A DNA stretch of 64,000 nucleotides from Catellatospora coxensis (lineage in GTDB: Bacteria > Actinomycetota > Actinomycetes > Mycobacteriales > Micromonosporaceae), in contig NZ_BONI01000024.1 of assembly GCF_016862635.1 (NCBI RefSeq), forward strand, positions 44,225 to 108,224. Reading direction: 5' to 3'. This document shows, piece by piece, positions 29,439 to 38,346 of this stretch. The translations under genes and the position numbers were made by a program. The notes below the pieces were generated by a model, which was not told the origin of the DNA, made no database searches, and worked only from the letters and a program-made list of their open reading frames with translations. The stretch's first letter is position 1, and each line of letters begins with the position of its first letter.

Positions 29439-30089
29439 TCAGCCGCGCAGGTAGGCCAGCACGGCCAGGACGCGGCGGTGGTCGTCGGCGTCCGGCGGCA
29501 GGTCGAGCTTGGCGAGAATGCCCGCGATGTGCTTGGCCACCGCCGCCTCGGTGACCACCAGGCGGCGGGCGATCGCCGCGTTGGAGCGGCCCTCCGCGAC
29601 CAGGCCGAGCACCTCGCGCTCGCGCGGAGTCAACCGGTGCAGCGGATCGCGGCGGCGGTCGAGCAGTTGGCGGACCACCTCGGGGTCGATGACGGTGTGC
29701 CCGTCGGCGACCCGGACCAGCCCGTCGACGAACTCGGCGACCTCCCCGACCCGGTCCTTGAGCAGGTATCCCGTGCCCGCCGAGCGCCCCGCGTCGATCA
29801 GCTCCGCGGCATAGGTCTGCTCGACGTACTGGCTGAGCACCAGGATCGGCAGGTGCGGCAGCTCGGCGCGCAACGCCAGCGCGGCCCGCAGCCCCTCGTC
29901 GCTGAAGCCGGGCGGCATGCGCACGTCGGTGACGACGATGTCGGGCCGCACCAGCGGCACCTGCTCGCGCAGCGCGTCGGCGTCGCCGACCGCGGCGACG
30001 ACCTCGTGTCCGAAATGGCGCAGCAGGCTGGTCAGGCCCTCGCGCAGCAGCACGGAGTCCTCGGCCAGCACCACTCTCAGCGATCGCAC
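29439..30089 (-). CDS. NarL/LuxR-type response regulator
   Basis: 216 residues. Receiver domain about 1-125 with acidic pair ED, phosphoacceptor in DIVVTDVRMPPGFSDEGL and Lys in YLLKDRVGEV; the FSDEGL insertion typifies the actinobacterial exporter-linked group. LuxR helix-turn-helix about 148-205: LTPREREVLGLVAEGRSNAA, then RRLVVTEAAVAKHI. The GTG at 30089 overlaps the kinase stop by 13 bp, so the pair is co-translated. It probably controls the ABC exporter encoded divergently. Confidence 0.92.
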   Translation of the reverse strand: MRSLRVVLAEDSVLLREGLTSLLRHFGHEVVAAVGDADALREQVPLVRPDIVVTDVRMPPGFSDEGLRAALALRAELPHLPILVLSQYVEQTYAAELIDAGRSAGTGYLLKDRVGEVAEFVDGLVRVADGHTVIDPEVVRQLLDRRRDPLHRLTPREREVLGLVAEGRSNAAIARRLVVTEAAVAKHIAGILAKLDLPPDADDHRRVLAVLAYLRG

Positions 30090-31288
30090 GGCAGCTCCAC
30101 CCGCAGCAGCGTCGGCCCGCCGGGCGGGCTGGCCAGCAGCAGCCTGCCGCCGACGGCCGCGGTTCGGTCGGCGAGGCCGGTCAGCCCGGTGCCGCGGGCC
30201 GGGTCGGCACCGCCCGCGCCGTCGTCGTGGACCTCCAGCACCAGCTGCCGGTCCTGCGTCCAGGCGCGCACCCGGCCGCCGGTGGCACTGCTGTGCCGGG
30301 CCAGGTTGGCCAGCGCCTCGTTGACCGCGAAGTACGCGGTGGCCTCGACGGGTGCGGGCAGCCGCCCGTCCAGCCGCAGGTCCAGGTCGACGGGCACGGG
30401 GGAGCGCCCGGCGATGTCGCGGATCGCGGCGGCCAGGCCGCGGTCGCTGAGCACCTGCGGGTGCACGCCGCGGATCAGCTCGCGCAGCTCGGCCAGCGCC
30501 GCCGCGGTCTGCTGCCTCGCGTCGTCGAGCAGCGGCGCGACCGTGTGGTCGTCGGCGACCCGCAGCCGGGCCAGGCCGAGCGTGACGCTCAGCGCGACCA
30601 GCCGCTGCTGCGCGCCGTCGTGCAGGTCGCGTTCGATCCGGCGGCGCTCGTCGTCGAAGCCGGCGGCCAGCCGCTGCCGGGAGCGCAGCACCTCGACCAG
30701 GTCGGTGTCCGCCGAGGCCAGCACCGCGCGGGCGACGGCGGCCCGCGCCCCGGCCCAGGCCGTGATCGGGTACGCCGCGAACGGCAGCAGCACGAACCCG
30801 GCGGCGCACAGCAGCGCGGTGAACCACGCGTCGGCGGGCAGCTCCGCGCCCGGCCCGGACGGCTGCAGCGGCGCGGACATCAGCATCAGTGGCGGGAGCA
30901 GCGACAGCAGCACCACGGCCAGGTCGAGCCACCAGGCCACGCAGGCGCTCAGCACGGCATACCCGATCTCGCGCCAGGTGCCGGCCTCGCCGAGCCGCAG
31001 CGGCGGGCGTGGGGGCAGCGGGCGGGTGTCGACCAGGCGCAGCTTTCGCCGGTCGAACCCGGCGATCAGCGGTCCGGCGGCGACCACGATCAGCAGCGCG
31101 GCGACCAGCAGCAGGATGAGCGCGGTGCGTCCGGGGCGGAGCAGCTCGATCCCGGCCAGCAGCGCCAGCGGCAGCCCCGCCGGGACCAGGCCCGCGGCCA
31201 GGTACAGCAGGGACCGCCACGGCCAGCTCGACCGTGCCAGCCGCCAGGGCGGTGTCGCGGCGGCGGACAGGGCGGTGCGAGGGGTCAC
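30077..31288 (-). CDS. Sensor histidine kinase, NarL-partner type
   Basis: 403-residue membrane kinase. About four hydrophobic segments between 25 and 190 form the sensor part; then the dimerisation helix with phosphoacceptor near residue 219 in RRIERDLHDGAQQRLVALSV, and an ATPase domain with NEALANLARHS and DDGAGGADPARGTGL. Expressed with the regulator encoded downstream. It is divergent from the ABC exporter at 31397, an arrangement common for antimicrobial- or envelope-stress-responsive exporters (inference). Confidence 0.92.
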   Translation of the reverse strand: MTPRTALSAAATPPWRLARSSWPWRSLLYLAAGLVPAGLPLALLAGIELLRPGRTALILLLVAALLIVVAAGPLIAGFDRRKLRLVDTRPLPPRPPLRLGEAGTWREIGYAVLSACVAWWLDLAVVLLSLLPPLMLMSAPLQPSGPGAELPADAWFTALLCAAGFVLLPFAAYPITAWAGARAAVARAVLASADTDLVEVLRSRQRLAAGFDDERRRIERDLHDGAQQRLVALSVTLGLARLRVADDHTVAPLLDDARQQTAAALAELRELIRGVHPQVLSDRGLAAAIRDIAGRSPVPVDLDLRLDGRLPAPVEATAYFAVNEALANLARHSSATGGRVRAWTQDRQLVLEVHDDGAGGADPARGTGLTGLADRTAAVGGRLLLASPPGGPTLLRVELPCDR

Positions 31289-31396
31289 CGCACGACCCTA
31301 ACCTGCACCGATGCCCGGCACAGTAGTGCTGGGACTAGTCCGGATCCTCGCCGCCGCACCCGTGTGCCCGGCCCCGCGTTCGGGTGGGGTGGTCCC

Positions 31397-32134
31397 ATGA
31401 CATCAACGGCGACGGTCCGCCTGCACGCGGTCCGCAAGACGTACGGGACCGGCGCGAACACGGTCACCGCCCTCGGCGGGGTGAGTGCCGAGTTTACCCG
31501 CGGCAGCTTCACCGCGGTGATGGGCGCGTCCGGCTCGGGCAAGTCCACGCTGCTGCAGTGCGCGGCCGGGCTCGACGCCGTCGACAGCGGGCAGATCACC
31601 ATCGACGGCACCGACCTGGCCGGGCTGTCCGAGCACGCCCGCACCCTGCTGCGGCGGGACCGGATCGGGTTCGTGTTCCAGGCGTACAACCTGGTCGGCG
31701 CGCTGACCGCGGCGCAGAACACGGCGCTGCCGCTGCGGCTGGCCCGGCGCGCGCCGCAGGCCGCGGCGGTCGTGCAGGCGCTGGCCGAGGTGGGTCTCGC
31801 CGAGCGGGCCGGGCACTACCCGGCGCAGCTGTCCGGCGGCGAGCAGCAGCGGGTCGCCATCGCCCGCGCGCTGATCACCCGGCCGGCGGTGCTGTTCGCC
31901 GACGAGCCCACCGGGGCGCTGGACAGCACGTCGTCGGCGGTGGTGCTGGCGGCGCTGCGGCGGCTGGTCGACGCGCACTTGCAGACCGTGGTCATGGTGA
32001 CCCACGACCCGGTCGCCGCCGCGGCCGCGGACCGGGTGCTGGTGCTGGCCGACGGGCGGCTGGTCGACGAGATCACCGGCGCGGACCCGGCACGCATCGC
32101 CGCCCGGCTGGCCCGCGGGGCGGTGGCCGCATGA
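31397..32134 (+). CDS. ABC exporter ATPase subunit (MacB/LolD type)
   Basis: 245 residues. Walker A GASGSGKST near 46, Q-loop FVFQAYNLVG, signature LSGGEQQ near 150, Walker B VLFADEPTGALD, H-loop VMVTHD. The DEPTGALD form is typical of FtsX-partner ATPases that drive mechanotransmission or peptide/lipoprotein export. The ATG at 31397 follows a weak ribosome site. Its TGA overlaps the permease ATG (ATGA), so the two are coupled. Confidence 0.93.
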   Translation: MTSTATVRLHAVRKTYGTGANTVTALGGVSAEFTRGSFTAVMGASGSGKSTLLQCAAGLDAVDSGQITIDGTDLAGLSEHARTLLRRDRIGFVFQAYNLVGALTAAQNTALPLRLARRAPQAAAVVQALAEVGLAERAGHYPAQLSGGEQQRVAIARALITRPAVLFADEPTGALDSTSSAVVLAALRRLVDAHLQTVVMVTHDPVAAAAADRVLVLADGRLVDEITGADPARIAARLARGAVAA

Positions 32135-34704
32135 TCGCGCTCGCCTCGCTGCGGGAACGCCGGCGCAGCCTGCTCGGCACCCTGATCACGCTCGCCGTCG
32201 CGGTCGCCGTGCTCACCATCTGTGGCCTGCTGCTCGTCTCGGCCCGCCCGGTCACCCCGGACCGGTACGCGGCGAGCCCTGTGCTGATCCGTCCGGTGCC
32301 GCCTAGTGACCCGGAGGCGTTCACCGAACCGCGCCCGTGGCCGAAGGAGCAGGCGGCGGCGCTGACCGCCCGGCTCGCCGCCGTGCCCGGGGTGTCGGCC
32401 GCAGTGCCGGTGCACCGCTTCTACGCCCAGTTGCTGCGCGACGGCGCGCCCGTCACGGGGGAGCACGAGGCCTACAGCTGGTCCTCGGCGGTCCTCGGCG
32501 GCTACCGACTCGCGGCGGGCCGGGCGCCGGCCGCCGCCGGTGACGTCGCACTCGGCGAGGACCTTGGGCTGCCGCCCGGTGCGCGGGTGGAGTTGCTGAC
32601 GGCGGCCGGGCCGCAGCCGTTCACGGTGACGGGCACCGTCGACGGCTCCGGCATCTGGGTGGGCGACCCGGTGTCGGGGACCGTCGGCGGCCCCGGGAGC
32701 CGGGCGGGTGACGCGGTGACGGCCGTGAGCAGCGCGCGGGTGGGCAGCGGGGGCGCGGGCGGCGGGGTTCCCGTGATCGGCCTGCTGATCGGCGCGGACG
32801 CCGACCCCGCTGCGGTTGCCGTTGCGGTGACCGGCGTGGTCGGTGCGGAGGGGGTCGTGCTGACCGGCGACGCGCGCGGTGCGCTGGAGCCGGTCGGCGA
32901 CGCCCGCACCCGGTGGATCGGCCTGCAGGTGCTGTCGGCCCTGGCCGCGTTGGGCACGTTCGTGTCGGTGTTCATCGTGGCGTCGACGTTCGCGTTCGCG
33001 ACCCGGCAGCGGCACCGAGAGCTGGGGCTGCTGCGGCTGCTTGGGGCGGTGCCCCGGCAGGTGCGGGGCTGGGTGCTCGGCGAGGTGCTGCTGCTCGGCC
33101 TGCTCGGCGGGGCGATCGGAGTTCCGGCGGGCCTGCTCGCCGCCGGGCCGGTGGCGGGCTGGCTGGTGCGCACCGGGTTCGAGCCGGCGTCGTTCACCGT
33201 CCTGTACCAGCCGGTCGTCCCCGTTGCGGCGCTGGCCGCCGGGGTGCTGGTGGCGCTCGTGGGAGCATGGTCGGCGGCCCGACGCGCGGCGCGGGTAGGA
33301 CCACTGGCGGCGCTGCGGGAGGCCGCCGTCGACGACCGCCCGGTGAGCCGGGTGCGGCTGCTCGCCGGTGCGGTGGCCCTGGTCGGCGCGGTCGCGGTGG
33401 GTGTGGCGGCGACCCGGGCGTCCGGGGCCGACCTGGGCTCCTACGCCCTGTACGCGGCGATGCTGCTGGTCGTCGCGGGCAGCCTGCTCGCCCCGCTGCT
33501 GCTGCCGAGGGCGGTGCGGCTGCTCAGCGCGCCGTTCGCGGGCGGCCGGGGCGCGACCGTGCTGCTGGTCCGCCAGCACGTCGCCACCGCGGCCCGGCGC
33601 TCGGCGTCGGCCGCCGCGCCGGTGCTGCTGTGCGTGGCGTTCACCGTCCTCATCGGCGGGATGGTGCAGACCACCACCGCGTACTACGGGCTGAACCGGG
33701 TCACCGCCGTGGACGCCGCCGCCGTGGTCGTGCCCGACGGCACGCCGGGCCTGTCCGATGCCGCGGTCGCCGCCGCAGGCGGCCTGTCCGCCCTGCCCAC
33801 CACCCTGTACGAGGGTGCCGAGCCGCTGCCCGCCGCGGGCGTCACCCCGGCCGAGCACACCGTGCTGACCGTCGTCGAAGGCGACCTGGCCACCCTGCAC
33901 CGGTCGCCGATGGGGGGTTCCCCGGAAACCACGAGCGCCGCGCCGCCGGCCGTTCCGGTCGGGCCGGCCGGTTCGGGCCGGACGCCGCCGGCCGGTCCCC
34001 TGGTTCCGGTGGCCGTGGCGCAGGGGTTCGCCGCCTCGGCGGGGTGGGCCGTCGGCGGCAGGCACCCGGTGTCCGGCCCCGACGGGCAGCCGATCACGCT
34101 GGAGGTGGTCGCGGTGCTCGCCGGTGGCCCGCTGCCGGCCGGCATCCTGCTCGACCGCGCGGTGGTGCGAGCGATGGACCCGTCGGCGCTGACCTCGGTC
34201 GTCTACTCCGACCGTCCCGTCCCGGCAGCCGTGCTCGCGGGACTGGGCGGGCGTCCGCTGAGCGCCGCCGCGTACGCGGGCAGCGGCCAGGAGGAGGACG
34301 ACCGGCTGGTGTGGGTGTTCACCGCGCTGCTGATCGGGGTGTCGGCAGGGTTCGCGCTGCTGGCGGTGGTGAACACGATGCTCATGTCCACCACCGGCCG
34401 GGCCGGGGACCTGCGGGTGCTGCGGCTGTCCGGGGCGACCCGCCGCCAGGTGCTGGGCCTGCTCGCCGCCGAGACCGCGGCAGTGGTCGCCACCGGGGCG
34501 GCGCTGGGCCTGGCCGTGGCCGTCGCCGCTCTGGCGGCGCTCGCCCGCGGGTTGAGCGTGCAGCTCGGCGTCGCCGTGCCCATGGTGATCCCGTGGGGCA
34601 CCCTCGCCGCGACCGTCGGCGTCTGCCTGGTGCTGGCCGTGGCCGCGGCGACGCTGCCCGCGCTCGGCTCCCGCCGGGCCGCCTCGCCCTCAGCCGGTGT
34701 TTGA
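32131..34704 (+). CDS. ABC exporter permease (FtsX/MacB family, duplicated)
   Basis: 857-residue membrane protein. It begins MIALASLRERRRSLLGTLIT with one membrane segment, then a large extracellular domain to about 265, three membrane segments to about 390, two more about 410-455, a second extracellular region, and three C-terminal segments. Two FtsX domains are recognisable: RHRELGLLRLLGAVPRQVRG and the second, LRVLRLSGATRRQVLGLL. This duplicated layout is the usual actinobacterial one. Substrate unknown; the adjacent two-component system suggests an inducible defence or export role. Confidence 0.9.
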   Translation: MIALASLRERRRSLLGTLITLAVAVAVLTICGLLLVSARPVTPDRYAASPVLIRPVPPSDPEAFTEPRPWPKEQAAALTARLAAVPGVSAAVPVHRFYAQLLRDGAPVTGEHEAYSWSSAVLGGYRLAAGRAPAAAGDVALGEDLGLPPGARVELLTAAGPQPFTVTGTVDGSGIWVGDPVSGTVGGPGSRAGDAVTAVSSARVGSGGAGGGVPVIGLLIGADADPAAVAVAVTGVVGAEGVVLTGDARGALEPVGDARTRWIGLQVLSALAALGTFVSVFIVASTFAFATRQRHRELGLLRLLGAVPRQVRGWVLGEVLLLGLLGGAIGVPAGLLAAGPVAGWLVRTGFEPASFTVLYQPVVPVAALAAGVLVALVGAWSAARRAARVGPLAALREAAVDDRPVSRVRLLAGAVALVGAVAVGVAATRASGADLGSYALYAAMLLVVAGSLLAPLLLPRAVRLLSAPFAGGRGATVLLVRQHVATAARRSASAAAPVLLCVAFTVLIGGMVQTTTAYYGLNRVTAVDAAAVVVPDGTPGLSDAAVAAAGGLSALPTTLYEGAEPLPAAGVTPAEHTVLTVVEGDLATLHRSPMGGSPETTSAAPPAVPVGPAGSGRTPPAGPLVPVAVAQGFAASAGWAVGGRHPVSGPDGQPITLEVVAVLAGGPLPAGILLDRAVVRAMDPSALTSVVYSDRPVPAAVLAGLGGRPLSAAAYAGSGQEEDDRLVWVFTALLIGVSAGFALLAVVNTMLMSTTGRAGDLRVLRLSGATRRQVLGLLAAETAAVVATGAALGLAVAVAALAALARGLSVQLGVAVPMVIPWGTLAATVGVCLVLAVAAATLPALGSRRAASPSAGV

Positions 34705-34794
34705 GCAGGTAGCCGGTGGGGAAATTCAGCAGATGCACGGGGGTGCGAGGAACTCCGCGCCGACCGTGCCGGTGACGGACGGCGAGGAGCGCGG

Positions 34795-36003
34795 ATGACC
34801 CAGGTGACGTACGACCCGTGGCACGCGGCGCTGCTCGACTTCCTGCACCTGACCCAGCAGGCACAGGACGACCAGATCGCCGGGTGTGTCAGCGCGTCGC
34901 TGCGTCCGCTGGGCATGGAGCCCACGTGTTACCTGGTCGACGAGGAGCAGCGTCAGCTGCATCCGCTGCCGGAGTTCGGCAAGGCGGCGGCCGAACCGCT
35001 CGGCGTGGAGGGCACCCTCGCCGGGCGTGCTTTCACCAGCGTGGAAACCCAACGGGCCGGCACCGGCGCGGGGAGCCGGCTGTGGGTGCCGCTGGTGGAC
35101 GGCACCGAGCGGCTGGGCGTGATCGAGATCGTGGTGGTCCGGGACGACTGCGACATCGAGGCGCTGCGGGACTGGTGCGAGAGCTATGTGAACCTGGTGG
35201 GGCACCTGATCGCGGTGAAGATGCCGTACGGCGACGCGCTGCAGCAGGTCCGCCGGACCCGACCCATGACGGTGGCCGGGGAACTGCTGCTGTCCACGCT
35301 GCCGCCGCTGACGTTCACCTCCGACCGGCTCGTCATCAGCGCGGTGCTGGAGCCGCACTACGACATCGGCGGGGACGCCTTCGACTACGCGCTCGACGAC
35401 CAGACCGCCTGGTTCTGCGTGCTCGACGGCATGGGCCGGGGCCTGCGCGCGGCCGTCATGACGGTGACGACGCTGGCCGCCATCCGCGCGGCCCGGCGCG
35501 ACGCCCGCGGCCTGTACGCGATCACGCAGGCGGCGGAGGAAGCGCTGCAGGAGCAGTTCCCCGACACCGCGTACGTCACCGGTGTGCTGTGCGAGTTGGA
35601 CACCGGCACGGGGCGGCTGCGCTTCATCAGCGCCGGGCATCCGGCCCCGCTGCTGCTGCGGCACGGCCGGGCGGTGCGCGAGCTGGCCGGGGGCCGCCGG
35701 CTGCCGCTGGGACTGGACGACAACACCATCGACGTCGCCGAGGAGGCGCTGGAGCCGGGCGACCGGCTGCTGCTGTACTCGGACGGGGTCGTGGAGGCGA
35801 GCGACCGGCACGGGGACATGTTCGGCGTCGAGCGGCTCGTCGACCTCACCGAGCGGGCAGGACAGGCGCGGCTGCCGGCCCCGGAGACGCTACGCATCCT
35901 GGCCCACCGGGTCGCCGAGTTCCGGGACGGCCCGCCCCGCGACGACGCGACGCTGATGCTGGTCGAATGGTCGGCCGAGGCGGCCCGCCGGGTGCTGCCC
36001 TGA
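34795..36003 (+). CDS. SpoIIE/RsbU-type PP2C serine phosphatase
   Basis: 402 residues. N-terminal GAF-like region about 20-150 (SASLRPLGMEPTCYLVDEEQ), then a PP2C-type domain about 180-398. The metal-binding motifs are present: YDIGGDAFDYAL, VLDGMGRGLRA, ISAGHPAPLLL, LLLYSDGVVEA, RDDATLMLVEW. Such proteins usually dephosphorylate anti-sigma-factor antagonists. No anti-sigma partner lies next to it. The start has GGCGAGGAG just upstream. Confidence 0.9.
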   Translation: MTQVTYDPWHAALLDFLHLTQQAQDDQIAGCVSASLRPLGMEPTCYLVDEEQRQLHPLPEFGKAAAEPLGVEGTLAGRAFTSVETQRAGTGAGSRLWVPLVDGTERLGVIEIVVVRDDCDIEALRDWCESYVNLVGHLIAVKMPYGDALQQVRRTRPMTVAGELLLSTLPPLTFTSDRLVISAVLEPHYDIGGDAFDYALDDQTAWFCVLDGMGRGLRAAVMTVTTLAAIRAARRDARGLYAITQAAEEALQEQFPDTAYVTGVLCELDTGTGRLRFISAGHPAPLLLRHGRAVRELAGGRRLPLGLDDNTIDVAEEALEPGDRLLLYSDGVVEASDRHGDMFGVERLVDLTERAGQARLPAPETLRILAHRVAEFRDGPPRDDATLMLVEWSAEAARRVLP

Positions 36004-36009
36004 TCGGCC

Positions 36010-36603
36010 TCAGCGCGGTGAGGACCAGTGCGCGCTCGCGGGAGCGGCCGGGACGGCGGGCGTCGCCGCCGGGGCGTACTGCTGCGGACCTGTCACGGCG
36101 GCGGTCATCGCGGCGGTGAACTCGGCGTCGAACTCGGGAGCCGGATCGCGTACGGCGATCCACTGCCCGTCCCGGGTCACCCGCGCCTGCGCGATGACCT
36201 CCCAGCGGGCACGGACCAGTCCGATGTACCCGACGATCAGGGCGATCACGGCCGCGGCCGTCAGCAGGGACGCGACCGGCCCGTCGGCCGCGGACGCCAT
36301 CGCGGCCACCGGAATCGCGAAGCCGACCGCCGTGAGCAGCCCGAAACCCACCCGCTGCCGACGACGCCGGCTGCGGCACCGGTCGCAGTAGTGCCACACG
36401 GGCGCGTCGACGACGTGGCGCGTGACGGCCCGCACGATGAGGAAGGCGAGGAGTCCCAGCGGGATCAGCGCGTAGGTCCATCCGGCCGGGGCCGACTCGA
36501 ACCTCGTACGCGCCCGCAGCGTGGCGGCGAGCCCGTGCCTGCTGCACACGCTCGGGATGCCGTGGCCCACGGCGGCCCAGCTCGCGGGGATGAGGGTCTG
36601 CAC
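36010..36603 (-). CDS. Membrane protein of unknown function with Cys pairs
   Basis: 197 residues, not recognised. Three to four hydrophobic segments (about 42-62, 88-108, 112-132). An N-terminal CSRHG and a CDRCRSRRRR near 73 could bind a metal. The C-terminus is Ala/Pro-rich and looks disordered. It is convergent with the phosphatase gene; the two stops are 6 bp apart. Confidence 0.6.
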   Translation of the reverse strand: MQTLIPASWAAVGHGIPSVCSRHGLAATLRARTRFESAPAGWTYALIPLGLLAFLIVRAVTRHVVDAPVWHYCDRCRSRRRRQRVGFGLLTAVGFAIPVAAMASAADGPVASLLTAAAVIALIVGYIGLVRARWEVIAQARVTRDGQWIAVRDPAPEFDAEFTAAMTAAVTGPQQYAPAATPAVPAAPASAHWSSPR

Positions 36604-36705
36604 GCTGCTCCTCGAGGTCGGTCCCGGCGGTGACGGCGCCCGATCATCGCACGAGCCGCGCCGCGGCGGGGACCCGTGGTCCGTCCACGAACGAGCGGCG
36701 GCCGG

Positions 36706-37302
36706 TCAGCCGGAGACCATGCCAAGCATCATGGTGACCTGGGCGGTGCGGGTCTGGTCGACGCGCGTCGCGAACTCCAGCACCTGCGGGTTGACGCCCG
36801 CGGTCAGCTCCATCCGGGCGTACTCGACGGCCTGGTGCTGGTGGCCGATCAGCAGGTTGAGGAAGACCTTGTCGAACTCGGCCGCCGGGGCGTCGCGCAG
36901 TGCCTTGACCTCGTCCGGCCCGGTCGCGGGCAGCCCGCCGTGCCCGGCATGCAGGCTCGGGTCGGCGGCGGGGGTGAGCGGCTCGGACCAGCCGCGCAGC
37001 CAGCCCTGCACCTTGGCCAGCTCGTCGGCCTGCGTCACGTCCATCGCCGCGGCCAGCTCGCGCACCTTCGTGTTCGCGCTGCGCCCGGCGGCGAGCTTGA
37101 GCAGCTCGGCGGCGGGGCCGTACTGCGCGGCCATCATCTGCAGGAACATCACGTCGGTGGGGTTGTGCCCGCCCGACTCGGAGACCGCGGGCGGCGGCGA
37201 TCCGGACGGCGGCGCGAACGACGGGGCGGTGGTGACCCCGGGCGGCGCGTCGCACGCGGCCAGGGTCGCCAGCGTGACGGCGAGCAGGACGAAGCGCTTC
37301 AT
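36706..37302 (-). CDS. DUF305-family lipoprotein
   Basis: 198 residues. Lipoprotein signal with lipobox TLAAC near 16, then a Pro/Ser-rich spacer and a helical DUF305 domain with the His/Met-rich motifs: DVMFLQMMAAQYGPAAELLK, LHAGHGGLPA and LIGHQHQAVEYARMEL. DUF305 proteins are often linked to copper or to redox stress (family knowledge). Here it sits 104 bp beyond the start of the copper-dependent AA10 gene. The ATG at 37302 is the only start that gives the lipobox. Confidence 0.85.
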   Translation of the reverse strand: MKRFVLLAVTLATLAACDAPPGVTTAPSFAPPSGSPPPAVSESGGHNPTDVMFLQMMAAQYGPAAELLKLAAGRSANTKVRELAAAMDVTQADELAKVQGWLRGWSEPLTPAADPSLHAGHGGLPATGPDEVKALRDAPAAEFDKVFLNLLIGHQHQAVEYARMELTAGVNPQVLEFATRVDQTRTAQVTMMLGMVSG

Positions 37303-37406
37303 TCGCGGTGGCTCCTCGTGGGCGCCGGGCGGAGCGGCTGCGGCCCGCCGCGGCTCGGTGGCCGGTCCGCGGCTCGGGCGGAGCCGCGGACCGGGTGGGA
37401 CGGTTC

Positions 37407-38141
37407 TCAGATGCGCTGCCACAGGGCAGGCGTGTTGGGCGGCTCCCAGCCGGCGAGCGCGGTGTGCGCCTGCAGGCAGCGGTAGCTGAGCCCGCCGTAG
37501 GTCACCGTGGCGCCGACGGCGTACGCGGTGCCCGCGGCCCAGGTGCCGCCGGGGTTGGTCGGCGGCGGGGACTGCGGCGGCTGCGGCGACGGCGAGGTCG
37601 GCGGCGGCGTCGGGGTGCCACCGCCGCCACCACTGCCGACCTGCAGGTCGACGCAGGAGTAGAACGCCATCGCGGTGTCGTAGATGTTCCACCGGGCCAG
37701 GACGAGGATCCGGCCGGTGCGTCCACCGAGGCTGACGTTGTGCGAGACCGTCGCACCGGGCTGGGCGCCGTTGTCGTTGATCACCGCGATGCGGGTGCTC
37801 CCGACGAAGTACTCCCAGGTGCTGGTGCGGTGGCGGGCGGTGAGCACCCAGTTGAACGTGACGTTGTTGCCGACCGAGGCCGCGGGCCAGGGCTTGCTGT
37901 TGTCGTTGAGCACCGCGAACCGGCTGCCGCCGCCGTTGCACTGCATCGAGCCCTTGGGGGCCTCGACGCTCTGCGGCTCCCAGACGATGTCGCCGCAGTT
38001 GGCGACGCGTCCCTGAGCGCAGTTGGCCTGGCGGCTGGGTGGGGACGAGATGTATCCGTGCGCGCTCGCCGGGTTGGCGATCATGCCGGACATCACGATC
38101 GTGAGGATGGACAGGACAGGTAGGACGATCCGTTTTCTCAC
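37407..38141 (-). CDS. AA10 lytic polysaccharide monooxygenase with C-terminal chitin-binding domain
   Basis: 244-residue secreted copper enzyme that cleaves crystalline chitin or cellulose oxidatively. Signal peptide 1-27, so the mature protein starts at His28 (HGYISSPPSR); the second copper-brace His is His104 in LTARHRTSTW. A Gly/Pro-rich linker about 173-198 leads to a CBM5/12 domain (WAAGTAYAVGATVTYGGLSY with W aromatic strip). Chitin is favoured by the CBM type. An inverted repeat lies about 100 bp upstream. Confidence 0.93.
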   Translation of the reverse strand: MRKRIVLPVLSILTIVMSGMIANPASAHGYISSPPSRQANCAQGRVANCGDIVWEPQSVEAPKGSMQCNGGGSRFAVLNDNSKPWPAASVGNNVTFNWVLTARHRTSTWEYFVGSTRIAVINDNGAQPGATVSHNVSLGGRTGRILVLARWNIYDTAMAFYSCVDLQVGSGGGGGTPTPPPTSPSPQPPQSPPPTNPGGTWAAGTAYAVGATVTYGGLSYRCLQAHTALAGWEPPNTPALWQRI

Positions 38142-38238
38142 GGCTCCTCCGCTTCTGTGCGGGATGGATCGACCGGTGGGACGAGTGCCGGTGTCGTGAG
38201 AGGAGACATCGACACTCGTTCACGAAAACATAAAATAA

Positions 38239-38252
38239 ACAGTCCTAACTGT
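38239..38252. promoter_or_regulatory. Inverted repeat upstream of AA10 gene
   Basis: ACAGT-CCTA-ACTGT, in a markedly AT-rich stretch about 100 bp before the AA10 start. It is a candidate operator; the CCTAAC core also occurs at the cellulase locus (50357). Binding protein unknown. Confidence 0.4.
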
Positions 38253-38346
38253 AAATACGCTTAACTGAGATTGCGTTCAAGTTGGCACGCGCTCCGACAT
38301 GCGAGAAGCCCCGACCGAACTCGGCCGGGGCTTCCCACGTACGTGC

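Noticed and set aside
31384..32130. Plus-strand frame joined to the FtsX-type permease
   Set aside because: It is a shadow of the ATPase gene; the permease starts at the ATG overlapping the ATPase stop.
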